Shown here: positions 39,920 through 48,084 of the stretch, piece after piece | Layout of the letters: each line of letters begins with the position of its first letter | Numbering within the stretch: the first letter of the stretch is position 1 | Source of the DNA: an uncultured Erythrobacter sp. | Lineage (GTDB): Bacteria; Pseudomonadota; Alphaproteobacteria; Sphingomonadales; Sphingomonadaceae | Direction of reading: 5' to 3' | Assembly (NCBI RefSeq): GCF_947499705.1 | Contig: NZ_CANMPJ010000001.1 | Span: 1,709,501-1,773,500, forward strand | Length of the DNA stretch: 64,000 bases | Position numbers and translations under genes: made by a program | Notes under the pieces: model-generated | What the model saw: only the letters and a program-made list of their open reading frames with translations | The model's database searches: none | What the model was told of the DNA's origin: nothing

Positions 39920-40459
39920 TTACAACCCGCTTGCGTCCAGACCGTCGCTTGCGGTGCGTTCATGCCCGACCACGCCAAGCATCAACGTCCCTTCAAGCAG
40001 CGTCATCAGATAACGAGCGCCGCCTGCAGGGTCTGGATCGCCTTCGGGCATTTGCGTTTCGAGCCAGGCAAGTTGCTTGGTCATCATCGCATCGGCAGCT
40101 TCACGATAGCCCGCAATCCCGCGCGCTGATCCGGCGACAATCTCCCACCACAGCACCATGAAGGGCTGCATCATCGGGTGTCGGCCCTGCTCCAGAATGC
40201 GCTCGAAACATTCATTGCGAGTCTTGGGACGATCAGCTCCCATCGCCGCATCGAGCGCTGTGGAGTAGATGCCGGCAATATGTTCGAGCAAGTCGGCGAC
40301 CAGCTGCTCCTTGTTCCCGAAATGATAGATCAGCATCCGGTCGCTGGTCCCCGCTGCCTTCGCAAGAGGCCGCAGACTCGCCCCGCCCAGCCCATTGTTG
40401 AGCACATGCGCAGCAAGTTTGGGCAGCAGCGTTTCGCGGGAAAGTGGTGGGTTCGCCAT
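39920..40459 (-). CDS. TetR-family transcriptional regulator
   Basis: From the ATG at 40459 the product is 179 residues (MANPPLSRETLLPKLAAHVL). The helix-turn-helix is NGLGGASLRPLAKAAGTSDRMLIYHFGNKEQLVADLL across residues 22-58. The C-terminal ligand domain is unassigned. Two identical-type palindromes lie just upstream (40468-40483 and 40500-40515), between this gene and the divergent membrane-protein gene at 40537, so it probably represses both itself and that gene. Confidence 0.88.
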   Translation of the reverse strand: MANPPLSRETLLPKLAAHVLNNGLGGASLRPLAKAAGTSDRMLIYHFGNKEQLVADLLEHIAGIYSTALDAAMGADRPKTRNECFERILEQGRHPMMQPFMVLWWEIVAGSARGIAGYREAADAMMTKQLAWLETQMPEGDPDPAGGARYLMTLLEGTLMLGVVGHERTASDGLDASGL

Positions 40460-40467
40460 TTTGCGCT

Positions 40468-40483
40468 TGTAGCGATTGCTACA
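40468..40483. promoter_or_regulatory. TetR operator 1
   Basis: TGTAGC-GATT-GCTACA, a perfect 6-bp inverted repeat with a 4-base spacer, 9 bases upstream of the TetR start codon. Its twin lies 32 bases away centre to centre, about three helical turns, so two dimers could bind on one DNA face. Confidence 0.75.
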
Positions 40484-40499
40484 TTCGGTTACCAGTCTT

Positions 40500-40515
40500 T
40501 GTAGCACTCGCTACA
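40500..40515. promoter_or_regulatory. TetR operator 2
   Basis: TGTAGC-ACTC-GCTACA, the same half-sites as operator 1 with a different spacer, 21 bases upstream of the membrane-protein gene at 40537. Conservation of the half-sites but not of the spacer supports a protein-binding site. Confidence 0.75.
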
Positions 40516-40536
40516 TAACGACTCGGAGATTGACCG

Positions 40537-40950
40537 ATGGACACGCTGCAAATCACCTTTTGGGCCATAATCATCTTTGGGGCGGCGGCGTGGGCCTACA
40601 TCGTCTTCGCCAAACCAGCACATGGCAATTCCACTCTTGCCGCGATGCTTTCCGGCGGCTTCGGTGCCTACACGGCAGTGCAGATCTGGCAGGAAGGCGT
40701 GGTGATGTTCTTCACCAACCACTCCGTCAATCTGACCGGAATTCAAGTGTGGTGGGATTTGGTGATGTGCGTAATGATCGCGCTGTTCTTCATCGCCCCG
40801 CGCGCCCGCAAGGTCGGAATGAACGTCCCGCTGTGGGCGCTGTTGTGCGGATGCACGGCCAGCATTGGCTTGCTCGCGATGATTGCGCGCCTGTTCTGGT
40901 TGGAAAATCAAACTGAAACACCCTCTGTCGCGAACCCCGCCAAAGCGTAA
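40537..40950 (+). CDS. small membrane protein controlled by the divergent TetR
   Basis: The 137-residue product has four likely membrane segments: LQITFWAIIIFGAAAWAYIV, LAAMLSGGFGAYTAVQIWQE, WWDLVMCVMIALFFIAP and PLWALLCGCTASIGLLAMIA. The tail is short and polar. A GGAGA site precedes the ATG. No family is recognised. The divergent TetR gene with its two operators in between suggests induction by a small molecule, perhaps a lipophilic compound; that is inference. Confidence 0.75.
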   Translation: MDTLQITFWAIIIFGAAAWAYIVFAKPAHGNSTLAAMLSGGFGAYTAVQIWQEGVVMFFTNHSVNLTGIQVWWDLVMCVMIALFFIAPRARKVGMNVPLWALLCGCTASIGLLAMIARLFWLENQTETPSVANPAKA

Positions 40951-40965
40951 ATACTCTTGTCCGCT

Positions 40966-40991
40966 GCCAAGCGCTTACCTAAGCGCTTGGC
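40966..40991. repeat. 12-bp perfect palindrome before the glycosyltransferase gene
   Basis: GCCAAGCGCTTA (40966-40977) and TAAGCGCTTGGC (40980-40991) are perfect inverted repeats separated by CC, ending 4 bases before the ATG at 40996. It could be the terminator of the gene ending at 40950 (no T-run), an operator, or a hairpin limiting translation of the next gene. If translation starts at the TTG at 40957 it would be coding. Confidence 0.7.
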
Positions 40992-40995
40992 AACC

Positions 40996-42336
40996 ATGTC
41001 AGCGGTCGCCACACCCTCTGTCTCCGAACAAGAACTAGCGGGGCCACCTGAATTGCCGCGCGATCCGTGGCTGTGGTGCTTGCTGATACCAGCCATATTT
41101 GCGGCACTGGCAAGCATCCGCCTGACCATACCGAGTGCGCCGTATTTCGACGAAGTGCACTATCTGCCCGCCGCGCGCGAGATGCTGGCGATCCTCGAAG
41201 GGCGCGGCGAATACCTCAATCGCGAGCATCCGCTGCTCGGCAAACAGCTGATTGCGCTGGGCATATACCTGTTCGGCGATACCCCGCTTGGCTGGAGGAT
41301 CGTACCACTGATCGCAGGGACAATCGCGGTCTGCGCGAGCATGCGCGCGCTGTGGCAGGCAAGCCAGGATCACTTCGCCACGATTGCTTTCGGTGTTCTG
41401 CTGGCGACGGGGTTCCACCTGTTCGTTCACGCCCGGATCGCGATGCTCGACATCTTTATGGCGATGTTTCTGAGCCTTGCTGCGTGGTTCTTCGCCGCCG
41501 CCATCCGCAAGCCCGAAACCGGGCGCTGGCGACTGGCCATTGCAGGTGTCGCGCTCGGCTGCGCCTTGGGATCGAAGTGGAACGCGGTGCCACTCGCAAT
41601 GGTGCCCGGCATCACGTTCTTCGCCGCGCGCCTGTCAGCCGGGCGGCGGCGGTTGCTGACCAGCCGCCGCGGCGTTCCGGTGCCGGGCATTTCACTGCTC
41701 GAAGCGTTCGTATGGCTCGGGATCGTGCCGTTGTTGATCTATGCCCTGACATTCGCGCCGGGTTACTGGCTCAGCGACTATCTGCGCCCCTCCCCGCTCG
41801 CCGAAAAGGGGATTATCGGGCTGCACCGCGAGATGCTGGACATGCAAGCGTCTGTCGTCAGCCCGCATTCCTATCAGAGCACATGGCAGCAATGGGTGCT
41901 GAACAAGCGCGGCATTTGGTATCTCTACGAATTCACCGACAGTGCGCAGCGCGGGGTGCTGCTGATTGGCAACCCGCTTACGATGCTGCTGGGCCTCCCG
42001 GCTCTGTTCTGGTGTCTCATCTGGGGCCTGTATCGCAGCGACTGGGCGAAGGTCGCGACGGTCGTGGGCTTTGGCGTGAGTCTTGGCCTGTGGCTGATCG
42101 CGAACAAGCCAGTACAGTTCTACTACCACTACATGATGCCGAGCTGCTTCCTGCTTGCAGCACTGGCGTTGGTCCTCGGCGATATCCACCGCAGCGCGCA
42201 ATATCGCTGGGTGAGCTATGTCGTGCTGGCGGGAAGTGCGGCGTTCTTCGCGCTGTTCTTCAAGATCCTGACGGCGGGCGAATTGGAAGGGCCAATGAGC
42301 TTCGCCAAATGGGCGTGGCTGGAGGGCTGGAGATGA
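40996..42336 (+). CDS. PMT-family phospholipid-carrier-dependent glycosyltransferase
   Basis: The protein (446 residues from the ATG at 40996) is polytopic, about ten membrane segments, and has the PMT/GT39 features APYFDEVHYLPAAREML with the catalytic-type Asp-Glu pair in the first periplasmic loop and NREHPLLGKQLIALGIYLFG. It would transfer a sugar from a polyprenyl-phosphate donor to a protein or lipid in the periplasm. The GT2-GtrA protein encoded nearby (42702-43790) could supply such donors. Start uncertain: a TTG at 40957 is also open, and neither has a clear ribosome-binding site. Confidence 0.85.
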   Translation: MSAVATPSVSEQELAGPPELPRDPWLWCLLIPAIFAALASIRLTIPSAPYFDEVHYLPAAREMLAILEGRGEYLNREHPLLGKQLIALGIYLFGDTPLGWRIVPLIAGTIAVCASMRALWQASQDHFATIAFGVLLATGFHLFVHARIAMLDIFMAMFLSLAAWFFAAAIRKPETGRWRLAIAGVALGCALGSKWNAVPLAMVPGITFFAARLSAGRRRLLTSRRGVPVPGISLLEAFVWLGIVPLLIYALTFAPGYWLSDYLRPSPLAEKGIIGLHREMLDMQASVVSPHSYQSTWQQWVLNKRGIWYLYEFTDSAQRGVLLIGNPLTMLLGLPALFWCLIWGLYRSDWAKVATVVGFGVSLGLWLIANKPVQFYYHYMMPSCFLLAALALVLGDIHRSAQYRWVSYVVLAGSAAFFALFFKILTAGELEGPMSFAKWAWLEGWR

Positions 42337-42752
42337 GGATGAGGAGGCTGGTGGCTTCGCTTCTATTGCTGGCAACTCCAGCAAACGCCGATGATCGGTT
42401 CAACTGCCCTAAGCCGAAAGGTGATCTCAGGCCCGACCGCGATGCAATCGCGAACGCTTGGCCATCGCACATCGACAGAATTCTGCCCGAACTTGTGGAG
42501 GTCGATTTCCGTTGCAGGGTCGATGGCAATGGCAGTTTTGTCGACTGCATATTCGTGACCCGGCAAGCGCTGAAAGAAAATCAAGAACGCATCGTACAAC
42601 GAGCTGCGTCAAGAATTATGCGCGCCACGAAAACGGACGTTCCCAACCAACCGTGTGTCGCCAACAAAATTGCGTTTAAGCAGGGCGATACGGCTCGTGA
42701 CTCAATACCGTCCCCAGACGAAACGGCTGCTCAGAGCGAAGTTCCAAACTGA
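42333..42752 (+). CDS. small exported protein of unknown function
   Basis: The ATG at 42333 overlaps the stop of the glycosyltransferase gene (ATGA). The 139-residue product starts with a signal peptide (MRMRRLVASLLLLATPANAD). The mature part has three to four cysteines (FNCPKPKGD, FRCRVDGNGSFVDCIF, NQPCV) and a TonB-C-like feel in VDFRCRVDGNGSFVDC...IVQRAASRI, a pattern seen in small periplasmic proteins of this group. No firm family. Its last 51 bases overlap the convergent gene. Confidence 0.65.
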   Translation: MRMRRLVASLLLLATPANADDRFNCPKPKGDLRPDRDAIANAWPSHIDRILPELVEVDFRCRVDGNGSFVDCIFVTRQALKENQERIVQRAASRIMRATKTDVPNQPCVANKIAFKQGDTARDSIPSPDETAAQSEVPN

Positions 42753-43790
42753 GCCGATAAGTATGCCGCACAAGGCTGAGAGCATCCAGAATACGCCGCT
42801 TGATTCGAGGAACGTCGCGACGGCAACATTCGCGAAGCCGCCGACGGCACAGGTTAGGCAGAACCCTGCCCAGCCTCGCAGAACTTCGCCCCAGCCAGTC
42901 AGGCGCTTGTCGCGGTAAGTCAGCCAATTGTTGAGCCAGAAATTGAAGCTCATCGCTGTCAGAACAGCGACCAATTGCGCGCGCCAAAACGCATCGAGCA
43001 GATGCGGAAACAGCGCGAACAAGACCGCGTAATGCACGATCACACCCAGCCCACCGACGGTCCCGAACAGCGCAAACCGCGTCGGGATCACTCGGCCCAA
43101 TGTCTTGTCGTAAAGCCCGGCGAGAAAATCGAACAGGATTGCGCGGTCAAGCTTGCTTTCGCCTTCGCGGCGTTTGGCAAAGTTGAGCGGAAATTCCTTC
43201 ACTTTGATGGGCTCGTCGGAGGTCGCGAGCAGATCGAGCAGTATTTTGAACCCAATCCCCGACAAACGCGGCACCAATTCCCGCGCGGTTGCGGTAGGCA
43301 GCATGAAATAACCGCTCATCGGGTCGGTCAACTCGACGCCGGTCAGCCTGCGCGCCATCGCATTGGCCATACCGGATAGTTTTTCGCGTTCCGGCTCAGC
43401 CCAATCGGCAGTGCTGGCCCCTTCGGCGAAGCGCGAGGCGACACAGATATCGGCCTCACCTGCCTTGAGGCTAGCGAGCATTTTGGGGAGCAACGCCGGG
43501 TCATGTTGGTGGTCAGCATCCATTACCGCGCTGTAGGGAGCAGCGGTTGCGCAAAACCCTTCGATTGCGGCACTTGCCAACCCGCGCCGTCCGATCCGCT
43601 GGATTACCCGGACACGCCGATCGGACTGCGCCAGTGCGCGCGCTTCGTCCGCCGTGCCATCCTTGCTGTCATCGTCGACAATCAGGACTTCCCAACCCTC
43701 AGCGCCAAGCGCACCCTCAATCCGTTCGACCAACGGCGCGAGGTTCCCGCGCTCATTCAGTGTCGGAAGGATAATGGCCAGATCGAGCAT
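42702..43790 (-). CDS. GT2 glycosyltransferase fused to GtrA-like membrane domain
   Basis: The N-terminal 230 residues are a GT2 domain like dolichyl-phosphate mannose synthase: LAIILPTLNERGNLAPLVER, VLIVDDDSKDGTADEARALA and the DADHQHDP metal motif. The C-terminal 130 residues are a four-helix GtrA domain (PTRFALFGTVGGLGVIVHYA, MSFNFWLNNWLTYRDKRL). The fusion makes polyprenyl-phosphate sugars and probably helps flip them, supplying the PMT-type transferase nearby. The ATG at 43790 gives 362 residues, preferred over a TTG three codons upstream. The 3' end overlaps the convergent gene by 51 bases. Confidence 0.9.
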   Translation of the reverse strand: MLDLAIILPTLNERGNLAPLVERIEGALGAEGWEVLIVDDDSKDGTADEARALAQSDRRVRVIQRIGRRGLASAAIEGFCATAAPYSAVMDADHQHDPALLPKMLASLKAGEADICVASRFAEGASTADWAEPEREKLSGMANAMARRLTGVELTDPMSGYFMLPTATARELVPRLSGIGFKILLDLLATSDEPIKVKEFPLNFAKRREGESKLDRAILFDFLAGLYDKTLGRVIPTRFALFGTVGGLGVIVHYAVLFALFPHLLDAFWRAQLVAVLTAMSFNFWLNNWLTYRDKRLTGWGEVLRGWAGFCLTCAVGGFANVAVATFLESSGVFWMLSALCGILIGSVWNFALSSRFVWGRY

Positions 43791-43805
43791 GTCCGCCAAT
43801 CGGCG

Positions 43806-44876
43806 TCAGAGGCGCTCACGCACGGCCGCGCCAATTTCCTCGCAGCCATGCTCGCCGCCCAGATCACCGCCGCGAATGCCGTCAGCCAGAGCTTTCGAAA
43901 CTGCCGTCTCGATCTGCACGGCCTCAGCTTCGCGACCAAACGAGTGCCGCAGCATCATTGCCGCCGACAGGATCGTCGCCATCGGGTTGGCCTTGCCCTG
44001 ACCGGCAATATCGGGCGCGCTGCCGTGGATCGGTTCGTAAAGGCCGAAAACGCCATGATCGGTCTCGCGCTCACCCACCGAGGCACTGGGAAGCAGGCCA
44101 ATGGAGCCAACCGCCGCGCTTGCCAGATCGGAGAGGATATCGCCGAACAGATTGCCGGTCAGGATCACGCCGAACTGCGCAGGATTGCTGATGATCTGCA
44201 TCGCGGCGTTGTCGACATACATGTGACTGAGATCGATATCAGGATGGGACTTCGCCGCGTGCTTCACCGTGTCACGCCAAACCTGACTGGTTTCGAGCAC
44301 ATTGGCTTTGTCGACGCTACAAAGTCTTTGTTTTCTTGGGCAATCGCCAGCCCGAGCCGTGCGGAATGCGACCTGTGCGATGCGCGAGACCTCTGGTTCG
44401 GAGTAGGACATCATGTCCCATCCCTCGCGGCTGCCATCATTCGCCACCCGCTCGCCCTTGTCGCCGAAATAGACGTCGCCGGTCAGCTCGCGCACGATCA
44501 TCATGTCGAGCTCGCCCGCAATCTCCGGCTTGAGCGGTGAAAGATGCTCCAGCCCCGCAAACACCTTGGCCGGGCGCAGATTGGCGAACAGGTCCAGCTC
44601 CTTGCGCAGGCCCAGGATCGCCTGTTCGGGCCGAAGGTGCCGTTCCAACCCGTCGCAGTCCGGATCACCCACCGCGCCGAACAGCACGGCGTCGCAGGAT
44701 TTGGCGATAGTCAGCGTCTCTTGCGGCAAGGGGTGGCCGTGGCGCTTGTATGCAACGCCGCCGACATCGCCGTCGAACATCGTCAGCCCCGGCAGGTCCA
44801 GCGTTTCGAGAACGCGCACCGCTTCGCGTGTGACTTCCGGGCCAATTCCGTCGCCGGGCAGGACTGCAATCTTCAT
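43806..44876 (-). CDS. leuB: 3-isopropylmalate dehydrogenase
   Basis: LeuB oxidises and decarboxylates 3-isopropylmalate in leucine synthesis, with NAD and Mg. The 356-residue protein has MKIAVLPGDGIGPEV at the start, RELTGDVYFGDKGER, SVDKANVLETSQVWRD with catalytic Lys, VDNAAMQIISNPAQFGVILTGNLFGDILSD with metal-binding Asp residues in two blocks, and EPIHGSAPDIAGQGKANP. Residues about 175-185 (AGDCPRKQRL) are about four longer than usual and locally unlike the family. It overlaps nothing and precedes the GT2 gene by 15 bases. Confidence 0.95.
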   Translation of the reverse strand: MKIAVLPGDGIGPEVTREAVRVLETLDLPGLTMFDGDVGGVAYKRHGHPLPQETLTIAKSCDAVLFGAVGDPDCDGLERHLRPEQAILGLRKELDLFANLRPAKVFAGLEHLSPLKPEIAGELDMMIVRELTGDVYFGDKGERVANDGSREGWDMMSYSEPEVSRIAQVAFRTARAGDCPRKQRLCSVDKANVLETSQVWRDTVKHAAKSHPDIDLSHMYVDNAAMQIISNPAQFGVILTGNLFGDILSDLASAAVGSIGLLPSASVGERETDHGVFGLYEPIHGSAPDIAGQGKANPMATILSAAMMLRHSFGREAEAVQIETAVSKALADGIRGGDLGGEHGCEEIGAAVRERL

Positions 44877-44886
44877 TTTGAAACGC

Positions 44887-45489
44887 TCACTTCAGCATGC
44901 GGCCAAGCCGCTCCCCCAAGGCTATCCGCGCGGCCATAACATCGCTTTTGCTGTCGGCAAGCACATAGCGGCCCAGCGGCCTATGCAGCGCCCGGAAGGT
45001 GTCGAACTGCGCTTCGAAATCGCCCTCCATATCGGGGCGCTGACCGCCGTAGCCCATCTCGCGCAGCAGCATCGTCTCATACGCAACCATCGCCGCCAAC
45101 CACCCGCTCGCGGAAGGGGCATGGCAAACCGCGTCCAAGAGCGCTGAGAGCGCCTGGTAGAGCGAGGGATAAGGATTGCGTTCCGGCAGGGCGCTCGCAG
45201 TCAGCACGCAAGCCCAATTGATCGCGGCGGCGGGCAGCGGCTCGGTCATCCACGGCCCGCGACTTTCCTCCAGTTCCAGCCGAGCAAACGGCAATTGGCT
45301 GTCGGACTTTGAGCGCAACTCCAGTGCGACAGCATTGCCCGGGATCATGACGGGACGAAGCTGCCGCCCGCGCCCGCCCGCAACATAGCCCGCGACCAGA
45401 CCGTATTCCTCAGTCAGCAGCCGAGCGATTGCCGCGGTTTCGCCATGCGGACGCGAGGCGACCAGAATGGCGGGCGCGCTGACAATCAT
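44887..45489 (-). CDS. recO: DNA repair protein RecO
   Basis: RecO loads RecA with RecR at gaps. The 200-residue product has the OB-fold N terminus (APAILVASRPHGETAAIARL, followed by LVAGYVAGGRGRQLRPVMIPG) and a helical C-terminal region; it is shorter than E. coli RecO (242) and lacks the four-cysteine zinc motif, as in other sphingomonads. The ATG overlaps the stop of the S9 peptidase gene (ATGA); it ends 10 bases before leuB. Confidence 0.9.
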   Translation of the reverse strand: MIVSAPAILVASRPHGETAAIARLLTEEYGLVAGYVAGGRGRQLRPVMIPGNAVALELRSKSDSQLPFARLELEESRGPWMTEPLPAAAINWACVLTASALPERNPYPSLYQALSALLDAVCHAPSASGWLAAMVAYETMLLREMGYGGQRPDMEGDFEAQFDTFRALHRPLGRYVLADSKSDVMAARIALGERLGRMLK

Positions 45490-47477
45490 TCAGCTTCGGT
45501 CAGCCCCAGCTGCTTCTCGATAAATTCGGCCTGTTTGCGGTAATAGAACAGCTGGTTGGAGAGCTTGCGCCAGCCATGCCCTTCATCCGGAATACGCACG
45601 AAGGGTGCTTCTATCCCGTTGGCGCGCAGTGTTTTTACCATCACTTCGGTTTCATAGATGTCGATGCGCGGGTCCATCACACCGTGCGAATACAGCACCG
45701 GCACGTTGATCTGATCGGCTTTGCGGATCGGCGAATTGACCGTGTAATATTCCTTCCAGCGTTCCTCAGTGATGTCGCCATATTCGATCCGATCCGAGGC
45801 TTTGAGCGCGGGCGAGGCGATCTCCAGCGCGGTGACCCAATCGGCGACGCCGAACAGCGAGACGCCAGCGGCAAAGTTGCCCGGGTATTCAGCGAGCACT
45901 GCGTTGACCGCATAGCCGCCATACGATCCGCCCATCACCGCCGCGCGGTCTCCGTCGATCAAGCCATCGGCGGCAAGCGCATTCTTCATATCGACAAGAT
46001 CACGAACCGAATCGAGCCGGTTCTCGCGGTCGTCGAGTGTCGTGTAGGTTCGCCCTAGCCCGGTGCTGCCCCGCACATTGGGCTCGAACACCGCAACGCC
46101 GCGCGCGACATGATATTGTGCGATGGGATCGTAGGTCGCCTGCGATTGTGCTGTCGGTCCGCCGTGTACCGAGAACACAACCGGAGGCGCGTTCTCGCCA
46201 ATGCTTGCTCCGTCGGGCAGATAGAGCAGCCCCTGTAGCTCCACGCCATCACGCGCCCGATAACGCACCACTTTCGGGCGAACCAGACGGTCGGGATCGA
46301 GCCCGGCATAGTTGGCCGCAAACACCTTCTCCGCAGTACCGGCAATAGGATTGGTCATCCAGATTTCACCTGGCGTCTGCCAGCCGTTCACGCGTACCAA
46401 CAATTGCCCATCGCCCTCGCAATCGAGCGCATAATTACCCTCAGGAAGCTCAGGCATGGTGATAGGGCGCTTTTCGACTGTGTGCCAACCGCGCAGGACG
46501 TCAAAGCCGTCTTCGTTCTGCGTCCAATAGAGATACTGGCCACCTGGTCCGCCGCCGCACAGTTCCAAGTTCTCGACGTCGCTTTCGGTTTCGAAGACAC
46601 GCGCGAAGGTTTCGCTTCCCAGCCGATAGAATGAGAGCGTACCGTATTCGCGATCAACATTGGTCGAGAAGTAGAAGCCGGATGAATTCGGCATCCACTC
46701 AAACCCGCCCAGAGTATGGCTGGCGCGATCCTCTGCCGGCGGCTTGGAAATGGTGGTCATCGCTTTGGTCGCGAGATCAAGCAGGAAGAGATTGTCGGCA
46801 TCTTCGCCCACCGTCTCGGTGACGAGTGCAAATTTGCCGTCGGGCGAGATCGAGCGGGGAGCGAGGCCAAGCTCCGCCTCGACGATCAACTCGCTTTCGC
46901 CGTTCAATGTGCCGCGATAGACATCGAACACGCCCGTTCCGCGTGCGGTAGAGGCATAGACGAAACTGCCATCAGCCGCGAAATCGCCAAACTGGCGAAA
47001 GTCGCCGCGCGCGGCGGGCAGCACCTCGATTTCGGCCTGACCGTCTGGCGTAATGGCAAAGTAGCCCGGCTGCTCATTGCCATCGCGATCTGCTGAGTAA
47101 AACAAGGCGGAGCCGTCAGGCGTCCAGACCGGAGCGCGCACTCCTGTCCTGAAAGTTACTTGCTTCGGCACGCCACCGCCGGATGGCATGACCCACAGCT
47201 CGGACTGGCCCGTAACATCCCAAGAAAAAGCAATCGTCTTGCCGTCGGGCGAAAGGTTGGCGGCGCCCGGACCGCTGGCGAGCAAATAGCGCGCAATGTC
47301 GGCAGGGTATTCGCCCGCGCGGCCAATCGTCACATCGCTGCCGTCGGGTTCCATTGCCTCGATTGAAAGATCAGCGCCCTTGGCTCCGCCGAAGCTTTCT
47401 TCTGTGTCCTGAGCAAGTGCAGCGACAGGCAGCGCCGCGAACGCAGCGGTAGCCAACCAAAGGGAGCGTGGGGTCAT
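45486..47477 (-). CDS. exported S9-family peptidase
   Basis: The 663-residue protein has a signal peptide (MTPRSLWLATAAFAALPVAALA). The propeller-like region shows repeated DG-x-x-I/L-F/Y motifs (NLSPDGKTIAFSWDVTG, VWTPDGSALFYSADRDG, SISPDGKFALV), and the hydrolase domain has RAAVMGGSYGGYAVNAVLAE with the nucleophile, an Asp in YSHGVMDPRIDIYE and His in IPDEGHGWRK. A second S9 peptidase lies at 32124-34178; the two are different subfamilies. It overlaps recO by 4 bases and may share a transcript. Confidence 0.92.
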   Translation of the reverse strand: MTPRSLWLATAAFAALPVAALAQDTEESFGGAKGADLSIEAMEPDGSDVTIGRAGEYPADIARYLLASGPGAANLSPDGKTIAFSWDVTGQSELWVMPSGGGVPKQVTFRTGVRAPVWTPDGSALFYSADRDGNEQPGYFAITPDGQAEIEVLPAARGDFRQFGDFAADGSFVYASTARGTGVFDVYRGTLNGESELIVEAELGLAPRSISPDGKFALVTETVGEDADNLFLLDLATKAMTTISKPPAEDRASHTLGGFEWMPNSSGFYFSTNVDREYGTLSFYRLGSETFARVFETESDVENLELCGGGPGGQYLYWTQNEDGFDVLRGWHTVEKRPITMPELPEGNYALDCEGDGQLLVRVNGWQTPGEIWMTNPIAGTAEKVFAANYAGLDPDRLVRPKVVRYRARDGVELQGLLYLPDGASIGENAPPVVFSVHGGPTAQSQATYDPIAQYHVARGVAVFEPNVRGSTGLGRTYTTLDDRENRLDSVRDLVDMKNALAADGLIDGDRAAVMGGSYGGYAVNAVLAEYPGNFAAGVSLFGVADWVTALEIASPALKASDRIEYGDITEERWKEYYTVNSPIRKADQINVPVLYSHGVMDPRIDIYETEVMVKTLRANGIEAPFVRIPDEGHGWRKLSNQLFYYRKQAEFIEKQLGLTEAE

Positions 47478-47569
47478 AGGATACCTCTGTAAGATCAGCG
47501 GGAGATGCGCTGAACCTTAGAGGATCGAAGAGTGCTTGCAATCCTGCGCAGCGCGGCAGGCGCAGCGAA

Positions 47570-47821
47570 TTACTTGCCGGAGAGCTTGGCTTCCAGCTCC
47601 GCGACCTTGGCTTCAAGCGCATCAGCCTGTTCGCGCGCTTTTTGCGCCATGGCTTTGACGGTATCGAATTCTTCGCGGCTGACGAAATCCATGCCGCCCA
47701 TCGCCGCACGCATGCGTTCACGGGCGCTCTCACGCGCCTCGCGGGTCATGCCCGCCATGGTGCCAGCGGCGCTGTTTGCGAGCTTGACGAAGTCGGCGAT
47801 GATCGGGTTTTCGCTTTGCAT
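47570..47821 (-). CDS. ubiK: UbiK/BMFP-family accessory factor
   Basis: The 83-residue protein matches the BMFP/UbiK family: a short amphipathic N terminus (NPIIADFVKLANSAAGTMAG) and a C-terminal coiled coil (FVSREEFDTVKAMAQKAREQ, ADALEAKVAELEAKLSGK). UbiK binds UbiJ and helps ubiquinone biosynthesis under aerobic conditions in enterobacteria. Single gene; a dispersed repeat element starts 40 bases upstream. Confidence 0.88.
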   Translation of the reverse strand: MQSENPIIADFVKLANSAAGTMAGMTREARESARERMRAAMGGMDFVSREEFDTVKAMAQKAREQADALEAKVAELEAKLSGK

Positions 47822-47861
47822 GTTCTATATTTGGCAATGCTCACCCTGAAGGGCAAGCATC

Positions 47862-48083
47862 TTTGTTCCGCACTCGCATCCGCGAGCGCGATTTCCTCGC
47901 TCACGCGACCTAAAGGTCGCATCGCTGCGGGCGGCCGGTCGGCCTTGCGACGCCTATGGCGTCGAGCCAGTGCAACATGGCGATCGCTTCGCGGAGCACG
48001 GCTGCGCAGCAGCCGCAAGGGCGACCGCCCGCCCGCAGGCCCGATAGGGCCGAGGAAGTCGCAGCCCGGATGGGCTGCGCCAA
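47862..48083. repeat. large structured inverted-repeat element, copy B (about 222 bp)
   Basis: The left end reads TTTGTTCCGCACTCGCATCC and continues to GCGATTTCCTCGC; the right end, reversed, reads TTTGGCGCAGCCCATCCGGG and continues to GCGACTTCCTCGG. The two arms align over about 100 bases and contain hairpins of different sequence at equivalent positions (GCGACC-TAAA-GGTCGC left, GGCCC-GATA-GGGCC right). It lies between ubiK and the TspO gene. A relative of the same length is at 52215-52435. Confidence 0.8.
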
Positions 48084-48084
48084 A

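Noticed and set aside
39889-39970. SAM-II riboswitch upstream of metZ
   Set aside because: Only 31 bases separate metZ from the TetR gene, and no conserved SAM-II core is recognisable.
41067-42333. 561-codon frame joined to the small exported protein
   Set aside because: The upstream part lies in another frame of the membrane glycosyltransferase; the signal peptide at 42333 marks the true start.
47746-48018. 90-codon minus-strand frame running from copy B into ubiK
   Set aside because: The first part is repeat-element sequence and the rest reads ubiK in another frame; ubiK itself is well supported.
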